DNA from: Bordetella parapertussis
GTDB taxonomy: Bacteria; Bacteroidota; Bacteroidia; Chitinophagales; Chitinophagaceae
DNA: 64,000 nt
NCBI GenBank assembly: GCA_943331005.2
Contig: CALQJX020000009.1
Span: forward strand, 62,001-126,000
Direction: 5' to 3'
Shown: positions 53,083 through 62,600 of the stretch, piece by piece
How the letters are laid out: the number at the start of each line of letters is the position of its first letter
Numbering within the stretch: the first letter of the stretch is position 1
Position numbers and translations under genes: made by a program
Notes under the pieces: generated by a model
The model's input: only the letters and a program-made list of their open reading frames with translations
Told to the model about the DNA's origin: nothing
The model's database searches: none

Positions 53083-54732
53083 TTATGCCTGAGGAGCACC
53101 GCCATCTCCTCCACCCTCTTTGGGTGGCTGCGGTTTGCGCTCTTCCCTTGGTCCCTGCGGACGAGGTCTGTTGTTTCTGTTCTTGTTACCACCCTGTCCC
53201 TGCGGTCTTTGCTGACCTTCAGGTCTTGGTTCCCCTTCGGGTCTTGGTTGGCCTTCCGGTTTTGGCTGAGCACCTTCGCGCTGTGGTCCCTCCTGCCTTG
53301 GCTGACCTTCTGGCCTTGGCGGGCGTGGTGATCTTGGCTGCTGCTGCTGACGTGGTGCGCCACCTTCTTTAGGTGCCTGCTGCTGATCAGGTGTGCCACC
53401 TTCCTTAGGTTGCTGTTGCGGTCTTGGACCATTCTGCGGTCTAGGCTGGTTGCCACCCTGTCCCTGCGCTTTGGGCTGGTTCCTGTTCTGTTGTTTCTGA
53501 TTAGGATTAGTGCCACCAGCTGCAGGAGGTTTATTTCCCTGCGGACCTTTTGCCTGTTGTACAGGTGCATTTTCACCGGCCTGTGGCTTGTTGCCTGCCG
53601 CCGGTTTCTTTTTCTTCTTCTTATTGTTGTTCTTTTCCAGTGCCTTCAGTGTTATCTGACCCACGTCGTTCACAAAGCCCATATCTACTTTTATGGTGCC
53701 GCGTGCATCGCGCACTTCCAGTTCTACCGGCTGCAACTCATCGGCCTTGGTGCCCTGCTTGTTCATGGCCAATATTTCCTTTACCCTGGTAATGGATAAC
53801 GGATATTGTTTGTTGTTGCCATGGAAGTTATACCACATGAGGTTCTTGAAAATATCCCTCTTCTGCAGATGAGCGATACCATTTACTGTATCCAGCGAAT
53901 CGGCATGATCGGGGAAAACAGAAAGGGCATCCATATAGGTATCCAGTTCGTAGTTGAGGCAACATTTCAGCCTGCCGCACTGACCGGATAGTTTGGTCTG
54001 ATTGATAGAAAGGTTCTGATAACGGGCCGCAGTAGTGTTCACAGATTTGAAATCGGTGAGCCATGTGCTGCAACAAAGTTCCCTGCCACAAGAGCCAATA
54101 CCACCTACTTTACCACTTTCCTGGCGGGCACCAATCTGGCGCATTTCCACCTTCAGTTTGAAATCGGTAGCGAATACACGAATCAACTCGCGGAAATCGA
54201 CACGCTGATCGGCTGTATAAAAGAAGGTAGCTTTTCTGCCATCGGCCTGGATCTCTACTTCGCAGAGTTTCATATCGAGGTTGAGGCTTCGAGCTATTGC
54301 CCTCGAACGGGTAAGCAGTTCGGCTTCTTTATCTTTATTCTTACTCCATACTTCCAACTCTTCGTCGGTAGAAGGATGCAAGACCCTTTTGGTAACATCG
54401 TTTTCCTTTACACCATACTTTTTAAGCTGCAGCTTCACCAGTTCTCCGGTAAGGCTCACCTGACCTATATCGACACCGCCTGTACCTTCTACGGTAATAG
54501 ACTCGCCTTTTTCCAGTATGTAATTGGTATTGTTGCGGAAAAACTCTTTTCTGCTGCCCTGACTGAAAGACACCTCTATGACCGGATAGGGCTTAGCCCC
54601 ATCGTGCAGCGGAAGCGCATTGAGCCAGTCATATACATTGAGTCGATTGCACCCACCGGTGCTACATCCACCATTGCCTTTGCAGCCACCCGGTTTGCCA
54701 CTGGCACCCGAGCCACAATTGCCACATCCCAT
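53083..54732 (-). CDS. PSP1/RicT-like protein with long disordered tail (549 aa)
   Basis: The N-terminus is a Gly/Cys-rich stretch (MGCGNCGSGASGKPGG..., residues 1-28). A PSP1-type core follows, about 45-350, with the conserved cysteine clusters IGSCGRELCCSTW (C215, C220, C221) and GQCGRLKCCLNYE (C252, C257, C258). In Bacillus RicT these families bind partner proteins and an iron-sulfur cluster. The last 180 residues are a low-complexity tail rich in Pro, Gln, Gly, Asn and Arg (repeats such as PEGQPRPEG and KKKKKKP), probably disordered and nucleic-acid-binding. In Flavobacteriia a related gene lies near gld genes, but none is seen here. The tail makes it much longer than the usual roughly 270-450 residues. 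A role in RNA processing is possible but not shown. Confidence 0.9.
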   Translation of the reverse strand: MGCGNCGSGASGKPGGCKGNGGCSTGGCNRLNVYDWLNALPLHDGAKPYPVIEVSFSQGSRKEFFRNNTNYILEKGESITVEGTGGVDIGQVSLTGELVKLQLKKYGVKENDVTKRVLHPSTDEELEVWSKNKDKEAELLTRSRAIARSLNLDMKLCEVEIQADGRKATFFYTADQRVDFRELIRVFATDFKLKVEMRQIGARQESGKVGGIGSCGRELCCSTWLTDFKSVNTTAARYQNLSINQTKLSGQCGRLKCCLNYELDTYMDALSVFPDHADSLDTVNGIAHLQKRDIFKNLMWYNFHGNNKQYPLSITRVKEILAMNKQGTKADELQPVELEVRDARGTIKVDMGFVNDVGQITLKALEKNNNKKKKKKPAAGNKPQAGENAPVQQAKGPQGNKPPAAGGTNPNQKQQNRNQPKAQGQGGNQPRPQNGPRPQQQPKEGGTPDQQQAPKEGGAPRQQQQPRSPRPPRPEGQPRQEGPQREGAQPKPEGQPRPEGEPRPEGQQRPQGQGGNKNRNNRPRPQGPREERKPQPPKEGGGDGGAPQA

Positions 54733-55434
54733 CTAATAATACGTTTATATAGAGCAAGCTGCTTTTTTCTTTATGCCAGAGGGTAGAAACGGATCTACAG
54801 AAAATAAACTGCCACCCATAATTTATACCCGGTTATATATACTCACCAACGTACGTTGAACCAAACTCCACAGAAAATTGCCGCACCTGCTTATTGTTAA
54901 AAAATAGATACTGTCTACAAACCTACGAAAAAAAAGGGAATGTTGCTCACCACCCTAAGCCATTGAAAAATGACCACAAAAGCGTGTGGTTTCGTTGTTT
55001 TTGATGGTTGTGCTGTTTTTGATATTTGTAGCAAAATTGCTCATGCGCAGAAAAAATATTGAAAAACACTAAACAGCAGTCTATCAACCAATTAGCAGAA
55101 AATTATTTCCCATTTTTTGCTCAAAATTTTCGCGGTAAAAAAAATTAATATTTATTACGAATGTATATTTTATGAATAATTATAAATAACAAACCGAATA
55201 CTTTACTACACTGCAGTATCTACTGCTATAAAAAATGCACAAATACCGAGCCAACTACCCTGATAATGAAAGTGTGGCAGAGAAAGATATCCACAAATTT
55301 TTGATGACCGGAAAACCGGCCGGAATTCAGTTTTTTATTGGCAAAAAACGAGTGTAAACACTCCGAAAATTGCGTAAAAAGTGGCGAAAACAGTAAAAAA
55401 TGGCGAAAAAAGATAGCTTTTGAGTCAAACCCGA
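54733..55434. other. AT-rich 0.7-kb intergenic region
   Basis: It lies upstream of the PSP1 gene and downstream of the PqqB-like gene. It contains a short dyad, ACCACA-AAAGCG-TGTGGT (about 54973-54990), a CCGG-rich dyad near 55308-55322 and one DnaA-box-like TATCCACA (near 55288). I see no gene and no strong terminator. Confidence 0.5.
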
Positions 55435-56385
55435 CTACAAAATCATGCCTTGTGCTGCCAGATTAAAGCCTGCTTTGCGAACTTTTTCTTGTTTTCTACT
55501 ATCCCAAAGCAAGGGATTGGTATGATTGAAGTGGATAAAATATACTTTAGATCGTACTGCTGCAGGAACGGATGGCCAAGAAAATAAACTGATAGTTTCG
55601 CTGACAAAGGGGTGTGGCACCTCGCTGATGTTGCGTCCGGGGATCTCACCATCTTCGTAAAAAGTAGCATCTAACAGGGCGACATCAACCGATGAAACTT
55701 CCGAAATAATACTGCGATCCCATTTGTACCACTTGTCAATATCGGGGAGGAAGAGGTATTTCCTGCCACGGAGGGATATGCGAAAACCTGCGGTTTCAGA
55801 AAACTCGTCGCGATGAGGCACCAAAACTGCCGAAACAGTGATACCCGAAGAATCGAGCAGGATATGAGGCTGAATGCCAGTATCTTTCTTTTCGGGAGTC
55901 ATTTCTATCAGTTTTATGTTGTTCAATGAAACCAACTGGCTCCATGGACCATTGTGCTCCAGAAATGTCTTCATTTTGGGGAGTACATAAACAGGCATAT
56001 TCTTTGTATTCATGACCTCGCGACCGAATTGCATAAGCCCGGTATAATGACCAATATGTGCATGGGTGATAAATATACCTTCAGGCAGATAGTTAAACGC
56101 ACCACCGGTATTGAGGTGGAAGAGCTGTAGTTGGGCTGCGATATCGGGGGTAGCCTCGAATAGCCACCATTTATGTGTTTCGGGGTCTACGATTGCCAAT
56201 GATGTAATATGGCGCCGCACACCCGCTTCTGCCCATGCGGTACTGCAGCATTTCTTAGTACAGCCTGCATGCGGATAACCACCATCCTGAGCTATACCCA
56301 GCACTATGATGACCGGACGCATTGCATCTTTTGCATTGGCCAGAAAACCTGACAGCAACAATAGTACCGCAAAACAAAACTTCAT
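55435..56385 (-). CDS. Secreted PqqB-like metallo-beta-lactamase-fold hydrolase (316 aa)
   Basis: A signal peptide (MKFCFAVLLLLSGFLANA, then KD) is followed by the PqqB-type opening IIVLGIAQDGGYPHAGC with the CTKKCC cysteines, and the metal motif FITHAHIGHYTGL (H108, H110, H113). Later come LVPHRDEFSETAGF, LFLPDIDKW (metal-binding Asp) and FIHFNHTNPLL (His). This arrangement matches the PqqB branch of the metallo-beta-lactamase fold, where Gly replaces the usual Asp in H.H.DH. The full set of PQQ synthesis genes is not nearby and the protein is exported, so a PQQ role is doubtful; a periplasmic hydrolase acting on an unknown substrate is more likely. It is separated from the TonB-like gene by a terminator. 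Confidence 0.88.
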   Translation of the reverse strand: MKFCFAVLLLLSGFLANAKDAMRPVIIVLGIAQDGGYPHAGCTKKCCSTAWAEAGVRRHITSLAIVDPETHKWWLFEATPDIAAQLQLFHLNTGGAFNYLPEGIFITHAHIGHYTGLMQFGREVMNTKNMPVYVLPKMKTFLEHNGPWSQLVSLNNIKLIEMTPEKKDTGIQPHILLDSSGITVSAVLVPHRDEFSETAGFRISLRGRKYLFLPDIDKWYKWDRSIISEVSSVDVALLDATFYEDGEIPGRNISEVPHPFVSETISLFSWPSVPAAVRSKVYFIHFNHTNPLLWDSRKQEKVRKAGFNLAAQGMIL

Positions 56386-56426
56386 ATAGTAAACTTACGA
56401 AAAGCAAGAGATATTGCTTTACATGA

Positions 56427-56462
56427 AAAGGCATTCTCTCCTGAAGGAAAGAATGCCTTTTG
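56427..56462. terminator. Terminator downstream of the TonB-like gene
   Basis: A 12-bp stem AAAAGGCATTCT / AGAATGCCTTTT with a 12-nt loop; the A and T ends let it work in both directions. Confidence 0.8.
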
Positions 56463-56474
56463 ATTCGTTACAAC

Positions 56475-57272
56475 TTACTGAAGGAGAAACTTTACTACCA
56501 GGCTGAAATAAACCTTTACGGGAGTGCCGTTCTGGCGGCCGGGTTTCCAGCGGGGCATTGCTGCCACCACTCTCAGGGCTTCCTCGTCGCAACCACCACC
56601 TATACCTCTCAGGATGTGTGCATTGGTCACATTGCCCTGCTCATCTACCACAAACTCTATCTGCACCCTGCCTTCTATACCACTCTCGCGTGCTGCCTCG
56701 GGATACATGACGTTGGCTGCGAGATAGGCGTTGATATCGCCATTATAAAGTGGCATCTGCTCTACTATGCGGCGGGGTGGCTCTGGCTTAGTATCAGGGA
56801 TTATAACATCTCCAATGCCTTTCTGAGTTTTGTCGGGTCCCATTCCATGATCGTTGTCGCCCTCTGTTCCAGTACCTGCTGTACTTTCCTGCAAGGTTTT
56901 GACATCCGTCATATGTTTATCGTCCGGAATAGTTTCATTTGTGATCACGGGATTTGTAAACAGGTCTGTTTTGATCTTTGCCGGTGCGGGTGCAGGTGGC
57001 TCCACTGTACGTGGCGGAAGAACCGGCTGTGCAAGAGGGTCTATCCATGCGGGATCTATGGTGTGCGTTTCAATGATGCGCACAGGCGCTGCATTGTGTG
57101 GACGCAGGTGCAAGAAAAAGATAAGTGCTGCCAGCAGGCTGTAAATGATAGCGATGGCCTTGCCTACCCTGTTGCCGTAGTGGCGGCGCAGCTCGTAGCC
57201 GCCATATGCCTTGTTGCGATTGTCGAAAACGATGTCAAGATAATCTGCGTTCCTGAGTGTGCTGATATCCAT
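56475..57272 (-). CDS. TonB-like energy-transducing protein (265 aa)
   Basis: The ATG at 57272 (MDISTLRNADYLDIVFDNRN) matches the usual Bacteroidota TonB start, with the KAYGGYELRRHYG motif before a single membrane helix (about residues 37-56, AIAIIYSLLAALIFFLHL). A Pro-rich periplasmic linker (about 80-165) leads to a C-terminal TonB domain (about 180-265: YPEAARESGIEGRVQIEFVVDEQGNVTNAHILRGIG..CDEEALRVVAAMPRWKPGRQNGTPVKV). It carries proton-motive force to outer-membrane TonB-dependent transporters. The frame is open to 57512, but that stretch runs into intergenic repeats and has no plausible start. It is monocistronic, with its own terminator. Confidence 0.95.
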   Translation of the reverse strand: MDISTLRNADYLDIVFDNRNKAYGGYELRRHYGNRVGKAIAIIYSLLAALIFFLHLRPHNAAPVRIIETHTIDPAWIDPLAQPVLPPRTVEPPAPAPAKIKTDLFTNPVITNETIPDDKHMTDVKTLQESTAGTGTEGDNDHGMGPDKTQKGIGDVIIPDTKPEPPRRIVEQMPLYNGDINAYLAANVMYPEAARESGIEGRVQIEFVVDEQGNVTNAHILRGIGGGCDEEALRVVAAMPRWKPGRQNGTPVKVYFSLVVKFLLQ

Positions 57273-57386
57273 GATAGTTTGTTTATTGGTTCTTATTACA
57301 GAACCCGGACTGATGTTTTTCCATAAAATATTTTTTGTGGACGGGAGAGAATGAGAGCGGGATCTTTCGCTGGAAGGTAAATTAAA

Positions 57387-57513
57387 GACCCCGACCTGAA
57401 GGGTGACATGGGTTGACTTGAGAGCGGGAAAGAGAAAGAGAGCGGCATCCTTTGCCGAGGAGGCTAAAGAGACTGAAGGGTGGACAGAAGACCCCGCCTT
57501 GAAGGGTGACATG
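57387..57513. repeat. Two copies of a short intergenic repeat
   Basis: GACCCCG(A/C)C(C/T)TGAAGGGTGACATGG occurs at 57387 and 57490, 103 bp apart. Both follow similar AGAGCGG(G/C)ATC(T/C)TT stretches. It resembles the CCCC...TGAAGGGG intergenic repeats seen in many Bacteroidota. Confidence 0.6.
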
Positions 57514-57527
57514 GTTGAGGGGATAGT

Positions 57528-57830
57528 GAATTATTGCTATGAACGTTATTCTTTGCTTTTGTTTTCGCCGGTCGGAAACCGGCAACCGTGCCCGCCGTAG
57601 GTATAACCTACGCCGAACAATTATTTATGAATTATTGCTATGAACGTTATTCTTTGCTTTTGTTTTCGCCGGTCGGGAACCAGGAACCTTGACAGCCGTA
57701 GGTATAACCTACGCCGAATAATTATTTATGAATTATTGCTATGAACGTTATTATTTGCTTTTGTTTTCGCCGATCGGGAACCGGCAACCATGACAGACTT
57801 AGGCATAACCTGCGCCGAACAATTATACCA
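57528..57830. repeat. Three tandem copies of a 101-bp intergenic repeat
   Basis: Copies begin GAATTATTGCTATGAACGTT at 57528, 57629 and 57730, a period of exactly 101 bp. Each contains a palindrome based on CGTAGGT-ATA-ACCTACG (degenerate in copy 3) and a GCCGGT...ACCGGC-type dyad (best in copy 1). There is no open frame through the copies and no transposase nearby. Confidence 0.88.
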
Positions 57831-57862
57831 GCTTTCTATTATGCTGATCGGTCATAAAAAAA

Positions 57863-57889
57863 CCGGGCTGCCTGTTGGAGGCAGCCCGG
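57863..57889 (-). terminator. Intrinsic terminator of the OmpA-family gene
   Basis: A 10-bp perfect stem CCGGGCTGCC / GGCAGCCCGG with a 7-nt loop, followed on the minus strand by a T run. It lies 36 bp after the OmpA-family stop codon. Confidence 0.88.
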
Positions 57890-57925
57890 AGGTATTTTGT
57901 TTGACCCTTATTGAGGGGATCTGTA

Positions 57926-59653
57926 TTATCTGTGTTTCAGTGTCATAATAACCCTGCGGTTCTTAGCTTTACCATCAGGGGTAGCATTGTCTGCTATTGG
58001 TTCCCTGCTGCCATGGCCTACTGCAATCATGCGTTTAGGATTAGCACCCATATCTATGAGGTACTTCCTTACTGCATTTGCACGACGGAAAGAAAGTGCA
58101 TCGTTGATCACGTTTCCACCAGTGATATCGGTATGACCGTCGATCATGATGTATGCGTTCTCGTGTGTATTCATTTCCATGATCGCTTCAGCAAGGATAG
58201 GCAGAGACATATCGCTGATCTTAGCTTTACCAACTTCGAACAGGATAGGCTCGTTCATGTTGTGCTCGCGAACAGGTGCCGGAGGAGGCAGTGGTGGCGG
58301 AGGTATTGGGCAGCCATCGTTTGATGCAGGACCAGCCTCGTTAGGACACTTATCTTCGCTATCAGGAATACCATCGTTATCAGTATCAGGGCAACCCATG
58401 AACTTAGCAGGACCAGCCTGGTAAGGACAAGCGTCATCGAAGTTTGGTATACCATCACCATCGCTATCAGGACAACCATGGAAATGTTTCAGACCAGGAA
58501 CGTCTGCGCAAGAGTCCTGAGAATCAGGAATACCGTCGCCGTCAGAGTCTGGGCAACCATCGAATTCTTTAACACCCGGAGTCCAAGGACATTTGTCGAA
58601 CCTGTTAGGAACGCCATCTTTATCCCTGTCGCTGAATTTAGAGAAGTAGAAACGAACACCAAGGTTACCACCGTAAGATGTTGCGTTTGTAGTAGTAGCG
58701 TTGTTCAGGAATGAGTTGTACTCACCCACTTTATCCGTAAGGCGGCTGCCTGTAGGAGCGTGAGTGAACATCTGATACATGAAATAACCACCGATATTCA
58801 GTGCTACCTTATCAGAGAAATAATAGCTGTATGAAGGCTGGAAGAGGAAGCCGATAGAGCTCTGCACATAAGATACAGAACCATTGTTCTTAGTAGCTTC
58901 CACACCATAACCTACGTTATAGCCAATATTGCGCTGCGTAGTGAAGTAGTTGGCCACATCGCCACCGGGATGCGTAGCCAGATACTGCTTTTCCGTAAGA
59001 ACCAGATCGGTATTTTCAGGAACAGCACCATTGTCATAAACAGTAACAATACCGTTTGCAGTGTTCACGTGCTTGTAAACAGCCTCGTAGTTAAACTTTG
59101 CATCTGTAGTGTACTTGTTCTTCATCATGGCATTGTACACCAGACCGGCATCGGCAGTGAAGCCTGACCTTTTAGTGAACCTGTACTTGTATTTAAGTAC
59201 CAGCGGAATGCTGATGTTGGTAGCCTTGATCTGTTCTTTGATCACACCGGTTGAGTTGATGATCTGACGGAACACATTGCCATTGGCATCAGCCGACTGG
59301 TATTCTACCTTGTACTTATCCATAGTAACATCACCTGTCTGGTGATTGTACATGATACCAGTACCTATACCGAAGTGGCTCTTATTATCGAAAAAGAATC
59401 CTATCTGGGCATTGCCACCATAAGACATTCCATTATCAAACTTCAGACCGCTGATGCCCGAAGAGCTCAACGCCTTTGTGTAATTCAAAACAGGATTGGT
59501 GGTAGTGATATCCTGGTTGAGCACGCCACCCATCAGGTTTGCATCTATCACCCAACGGGGCAACATATCGTCCTTTTTATATGCTTTACTGTCCTGTGCG
59601 ATGGCTGATAACGCTCCATTAGCTGCTATCAACAAGAAAAACAATTTTTTCAT
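57926..59653 (-). CDS. OmpA-family outer-membrane protein with thrombospondin type 3 repeats (575 aa)
   Basis: A signal peptide (MKKLFFLLIAANGALSAIA, then Q) precedes an eight-stranded-type porin-like barrel region (about residues 30-345, GYNVGYGVEATKNNGSV and similar amphipathic strands ending VRFYFSKF). Four to five calcium-binding TSP3 repeats follow (about 346-455: DRDKDGVPNRFDKCP, DSDGDGIPDSQDSC, DSDGDGIPNFDDACP, DTDNDGIPDSEDKCP), then a Pro-rich hinge and an OmpA peptidoglycan-binding domain (about 470-575: ILFEVGKAKISDMSLPIL, IDGHTDITGG, LSFRRANAVRKYL, GHGSREP, NRRV). It ties the outer membrane to the cell wall. It lies 25 bp downstream of the 1390-residue T9SS gene, so the two may be co-transcribed. 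Confidence 0.95.
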   Translation of the reverse strand: MKKLFFLLIAANGALSAIAQDSKAYKKDDMLPRWVIDANLMGGVLNQDITTTNPVLNYTKALSSSGISGLKFDNGMSYGGNAQIGFFFDNKSHFGIGTGIMYNHQTGDVTMDKYKVEYQSADANGNVFRQIINSTGVIKEQIKATNISIPLVLKYKYRFTKRSGFTADAGLVYNAMMKNKYTTDAKFNYEAVYKHVNTANGIVTVYDNGAVPENTDLVLTEKQYLATHPGGDVANYFTTQRNIGYNVGYGVEATKNNGSVSYVQSSIGFLFQPSYSYYFSDKVALNIGGYFMYQMFTHAPTGSRLTDKVGEYNSFLNNATTTNATSYGGNLGVRFYFSKFSDRDKDGVPNRFDKCPWTPGVKEFDGCPDSDGDGIPDSQDSCADVPGLKHFHGCPDSDGDGIPNFDDACPYQAGPAKFMGCPDTDNDGIPDSEDKCPNEAGPASNDGCPIPPPPLPPPAPVREHNMNEPILFEVGKAKISDMSLPILAEAIMEMNTHENAYIMIDGHTDITGGNVINDALSFRRANAVRKYLIDMGANPKRMIAVGHGSREPIADNATPDGKAKNRRVIMTLKHR

Positions 59654-59678
59654 CTACGGATATTTTATTGTTGAAAGA

Positions 59679-62600
59679 TTAATTTTTTATGAACCTGGCT
59701 GCAGCCACTTTAACACCATCGCTGTAACAATCTATTACGTAAGCGCCGGCAGGCAGTTCAGCAATACCGATAGAGGCTTTATTGTCTGTAGCAGTAGCGT
59801 TCTGTACATGCTGACCCAGCATATTGAACACATCGAAAGTGATCTTACCTGAAACGAAACGGCTTACTTCAATGTTCACCACTTCGCTGGCAGGGTTAGG
59901 GAAGACCCTCATTTCTGCAGCTGCAGTATTCAGATCAGCAACACCTGTAGGGGCATTGTAATAAGTTTTCTGCATACAGTTGTCGGCCTTGGTTGTAATA
60001 ACCCAGTAATTTTTCTTTCCGAATTCAGGATAAGCGTTAGCATAGTTCTGATTTGTTTCGCCAACAAGAACTGTAGAGTCTGTTGTAGCGGCATCATCAT
60101 AACCCCACTGGTAGCTGGTCTGTTCTGTCTGTTTGCAGATGAACTGACCGTCGAAGTAGATAACCTCTGGCGCAATAGCTGAGTTGTTGCCTACTGTAAC
60201 AGTGTAGCTTGAAGTGTTGGTACAAGTTGTAGCATCGATCCTGGTAGTGAGTGTAACTGTAGCAGTACCCGGAGTATTGAAAGACACCAGTGCGAACTGA
60301 CCAGTAGTACCTGTAGCATTTACTGTAGCACCTGTAGCAGACCAGCTGTAGCTATAACCATCCGGAGCAGGAATAGAAGCACCGAAGTTGAGCGCATTAG
60401 CATTGTTGCACAATGTAGCACCAGGGTGTGTACCGATAGTAGCTGCAGTAGGAGCAGGATTAACAGTAAGGTTCACTTTCTGTTTGTTGATACAACCGAA
60501 GATAGAAAGGTCCATATCGTATACCACGTTCACGATACCTGAAGTAGTCTGTGCAAGAGTATCGATGATGTTGCCAGAACCGCTTCTGTTTGCAGGAGTG
60601 ATACCTGTAGAGTTTGTACGTGACCAAGCGAACTGAGTACCAGTAGTGTAGCTGACAGGTACATAAGTGAAAGGAGCTCCGCTACAAACAACAGCAGTGT
60701 TGCTGGTAAGGATTGGTGAAGGACGTACCTGAACAGATACATTCTGCGTGTTGGAACAACCGTTAGCAGTTACAGTATATACATAAGTAACAGGAACAGA
60801 GATGTAAGTAGTGTTGTTGAGACGCTCGCCCGGAGTACCACCTGTACCTGTAGCAGGCAGGTTAGATATACCAGCTTCGTAAGCGCGGCTCCATGCATAA
60901 GTAGCACCCGGAGTTTTACTTGTTGGTGCATAGCTGAATACAGCGCTGTCGCACACTGCGAGGTTGCCGCTGTCGTTGCTGATCCTTGGGAGTGGGTTCA
61001 CTTTCACCATTACGATCTGCATGTTTGCACAACCGCTGGCAGTAGAAGTGAATTTGTAAGGCACGTTGAGAATAGTATCTGCAGTGCTGATGATGATCTC
61101 ACTTACAGTGCCGCTGAGTACATGGATAGTTGGGTTGGTGATACCAACAACGGTATCGCGAGCCCACTCGAAAGTAGTACCCACTGTAGCACTGGCTGCA
61201 GTGTAGCTGAACAGTGAGTTGGTACAAACTGAAGCAGGAGTAAGAGAAGTAGTCAATTTAGGACTAGGCTTAACAGTTACTGCGAGTGTGCGATTTACTG
61301 AACAACCAAAAGCAGCAAGTGTATAAACATAGTTAACAACTACAGGAGCTGCAGTGGTATCGAACAGCGTTTCTGTAATACTGCCGGTACCTGTTACTGC
61401 AGGATTGCTGATACCTGTTACAGCAGCACGACTCCATGACAGAGATGCAGCTGAGATGTTTGAAGTAGGATTGTACTCGAGGAGCGCTTTGTCGCAGATG
61501 CTGCGGGTAGAAGCACTTGTGAGCAGCATAACAGGGTTGATAACCACTGCAACATCTTCTGTTACTGAACAACCACCAACATTAAGGTTGATAGCGTAAT
61601 GAACAGTTTTAGGTGTAGTAGAAGTATTTACCAGTGTTTCGTTGATAACACCTGTGCCTGAAGCAGCAAGATTGCTGATGCCGGCAGCTACAGGACGAGT
61701 CCATGTAATAACTGCAGTGGTACTAGGTGTAACCGGAGTGTAGATGAATGCAGCACCGTTACAAACTGCAGCAGGAGTAGCTGTAGAAGTCATAACCGGA
61801 GTTGGGTTCACTACTACGTTCACTGTCTGTACATTGGTACAAGAGTTAGCACCCAGTGTGTATACATAAGATACAGTGATAGGCTCTGAAGTAGTATTGA
61901 TCAATGTTTCGTTAGGATTACCAGCGCCAGATGCAGCAGCATTAGCTATACCAGTGATAAGCGGACGGCTCCAGTTGAAAGAAGTACCCGGAGTGAGGCT
62001 TGTAGGCAGGTAGCTGAACAATGTGTTATTGCAGATAGCAGCAGGAGTAGTAATGCTGTTGAGCGTTGGTACCGGATTGTCTACGATATGGAACACCATG
62101 TCTGCACCGATACAACCATCTGATACAGGAGTAACAGTGATCTGAGCTGAAACAGGCAGTGCAGTAGTGTTGATCGGAGAGAAAGAACCGGTGTGACCAG
62201 AACCTGCAGCAACCAGGCCGATAGCAGGATTGTCATTTACCCAGCTATAAGAGCTGCCGCTGAGCGGACCGCTGAATGTGATATCCGGAGCAGGAGCACC
62301 GTGACAAACAACGATATCGCTGATTGCATCTACTGTAGGAATTGGTTTAACGGTAACTTCTACAGGATATGACTGATCGCAATAGTCTGTAGTGCTGCCA
62401 TGATAATTCCTGATAGTAAGTGTAGCGTGGTAAGTACCAGGTGCTGCACCTGAAGGAATAGAGATATTAACACGGTCGTTGCGGAGCGCACTGTCTGCAG
62501 CGTTCTCAAAACCGGCTGCGAATGCAGTTGCATCCCAGATAAGGTTGTAAGTTCCCGGATTTACGTAGTAAATTTTAGCAACACCGTTGCCATCGTTGGC

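Noticed and set aside
55200-55420. Replication origin suggested by AT-rich DNA and a DnaA-box-like TATCCACA
   Set aside because: Only one imperfect box is present, with no cluster and no dnaA, dnaN or similar genes nearby.
57273-57512. N-terminal extension of the TonB-like protein
   Set aside because: It runs through intergenic repeats and precedes the canonical MDI...LDIVFDNRNKAYG start.
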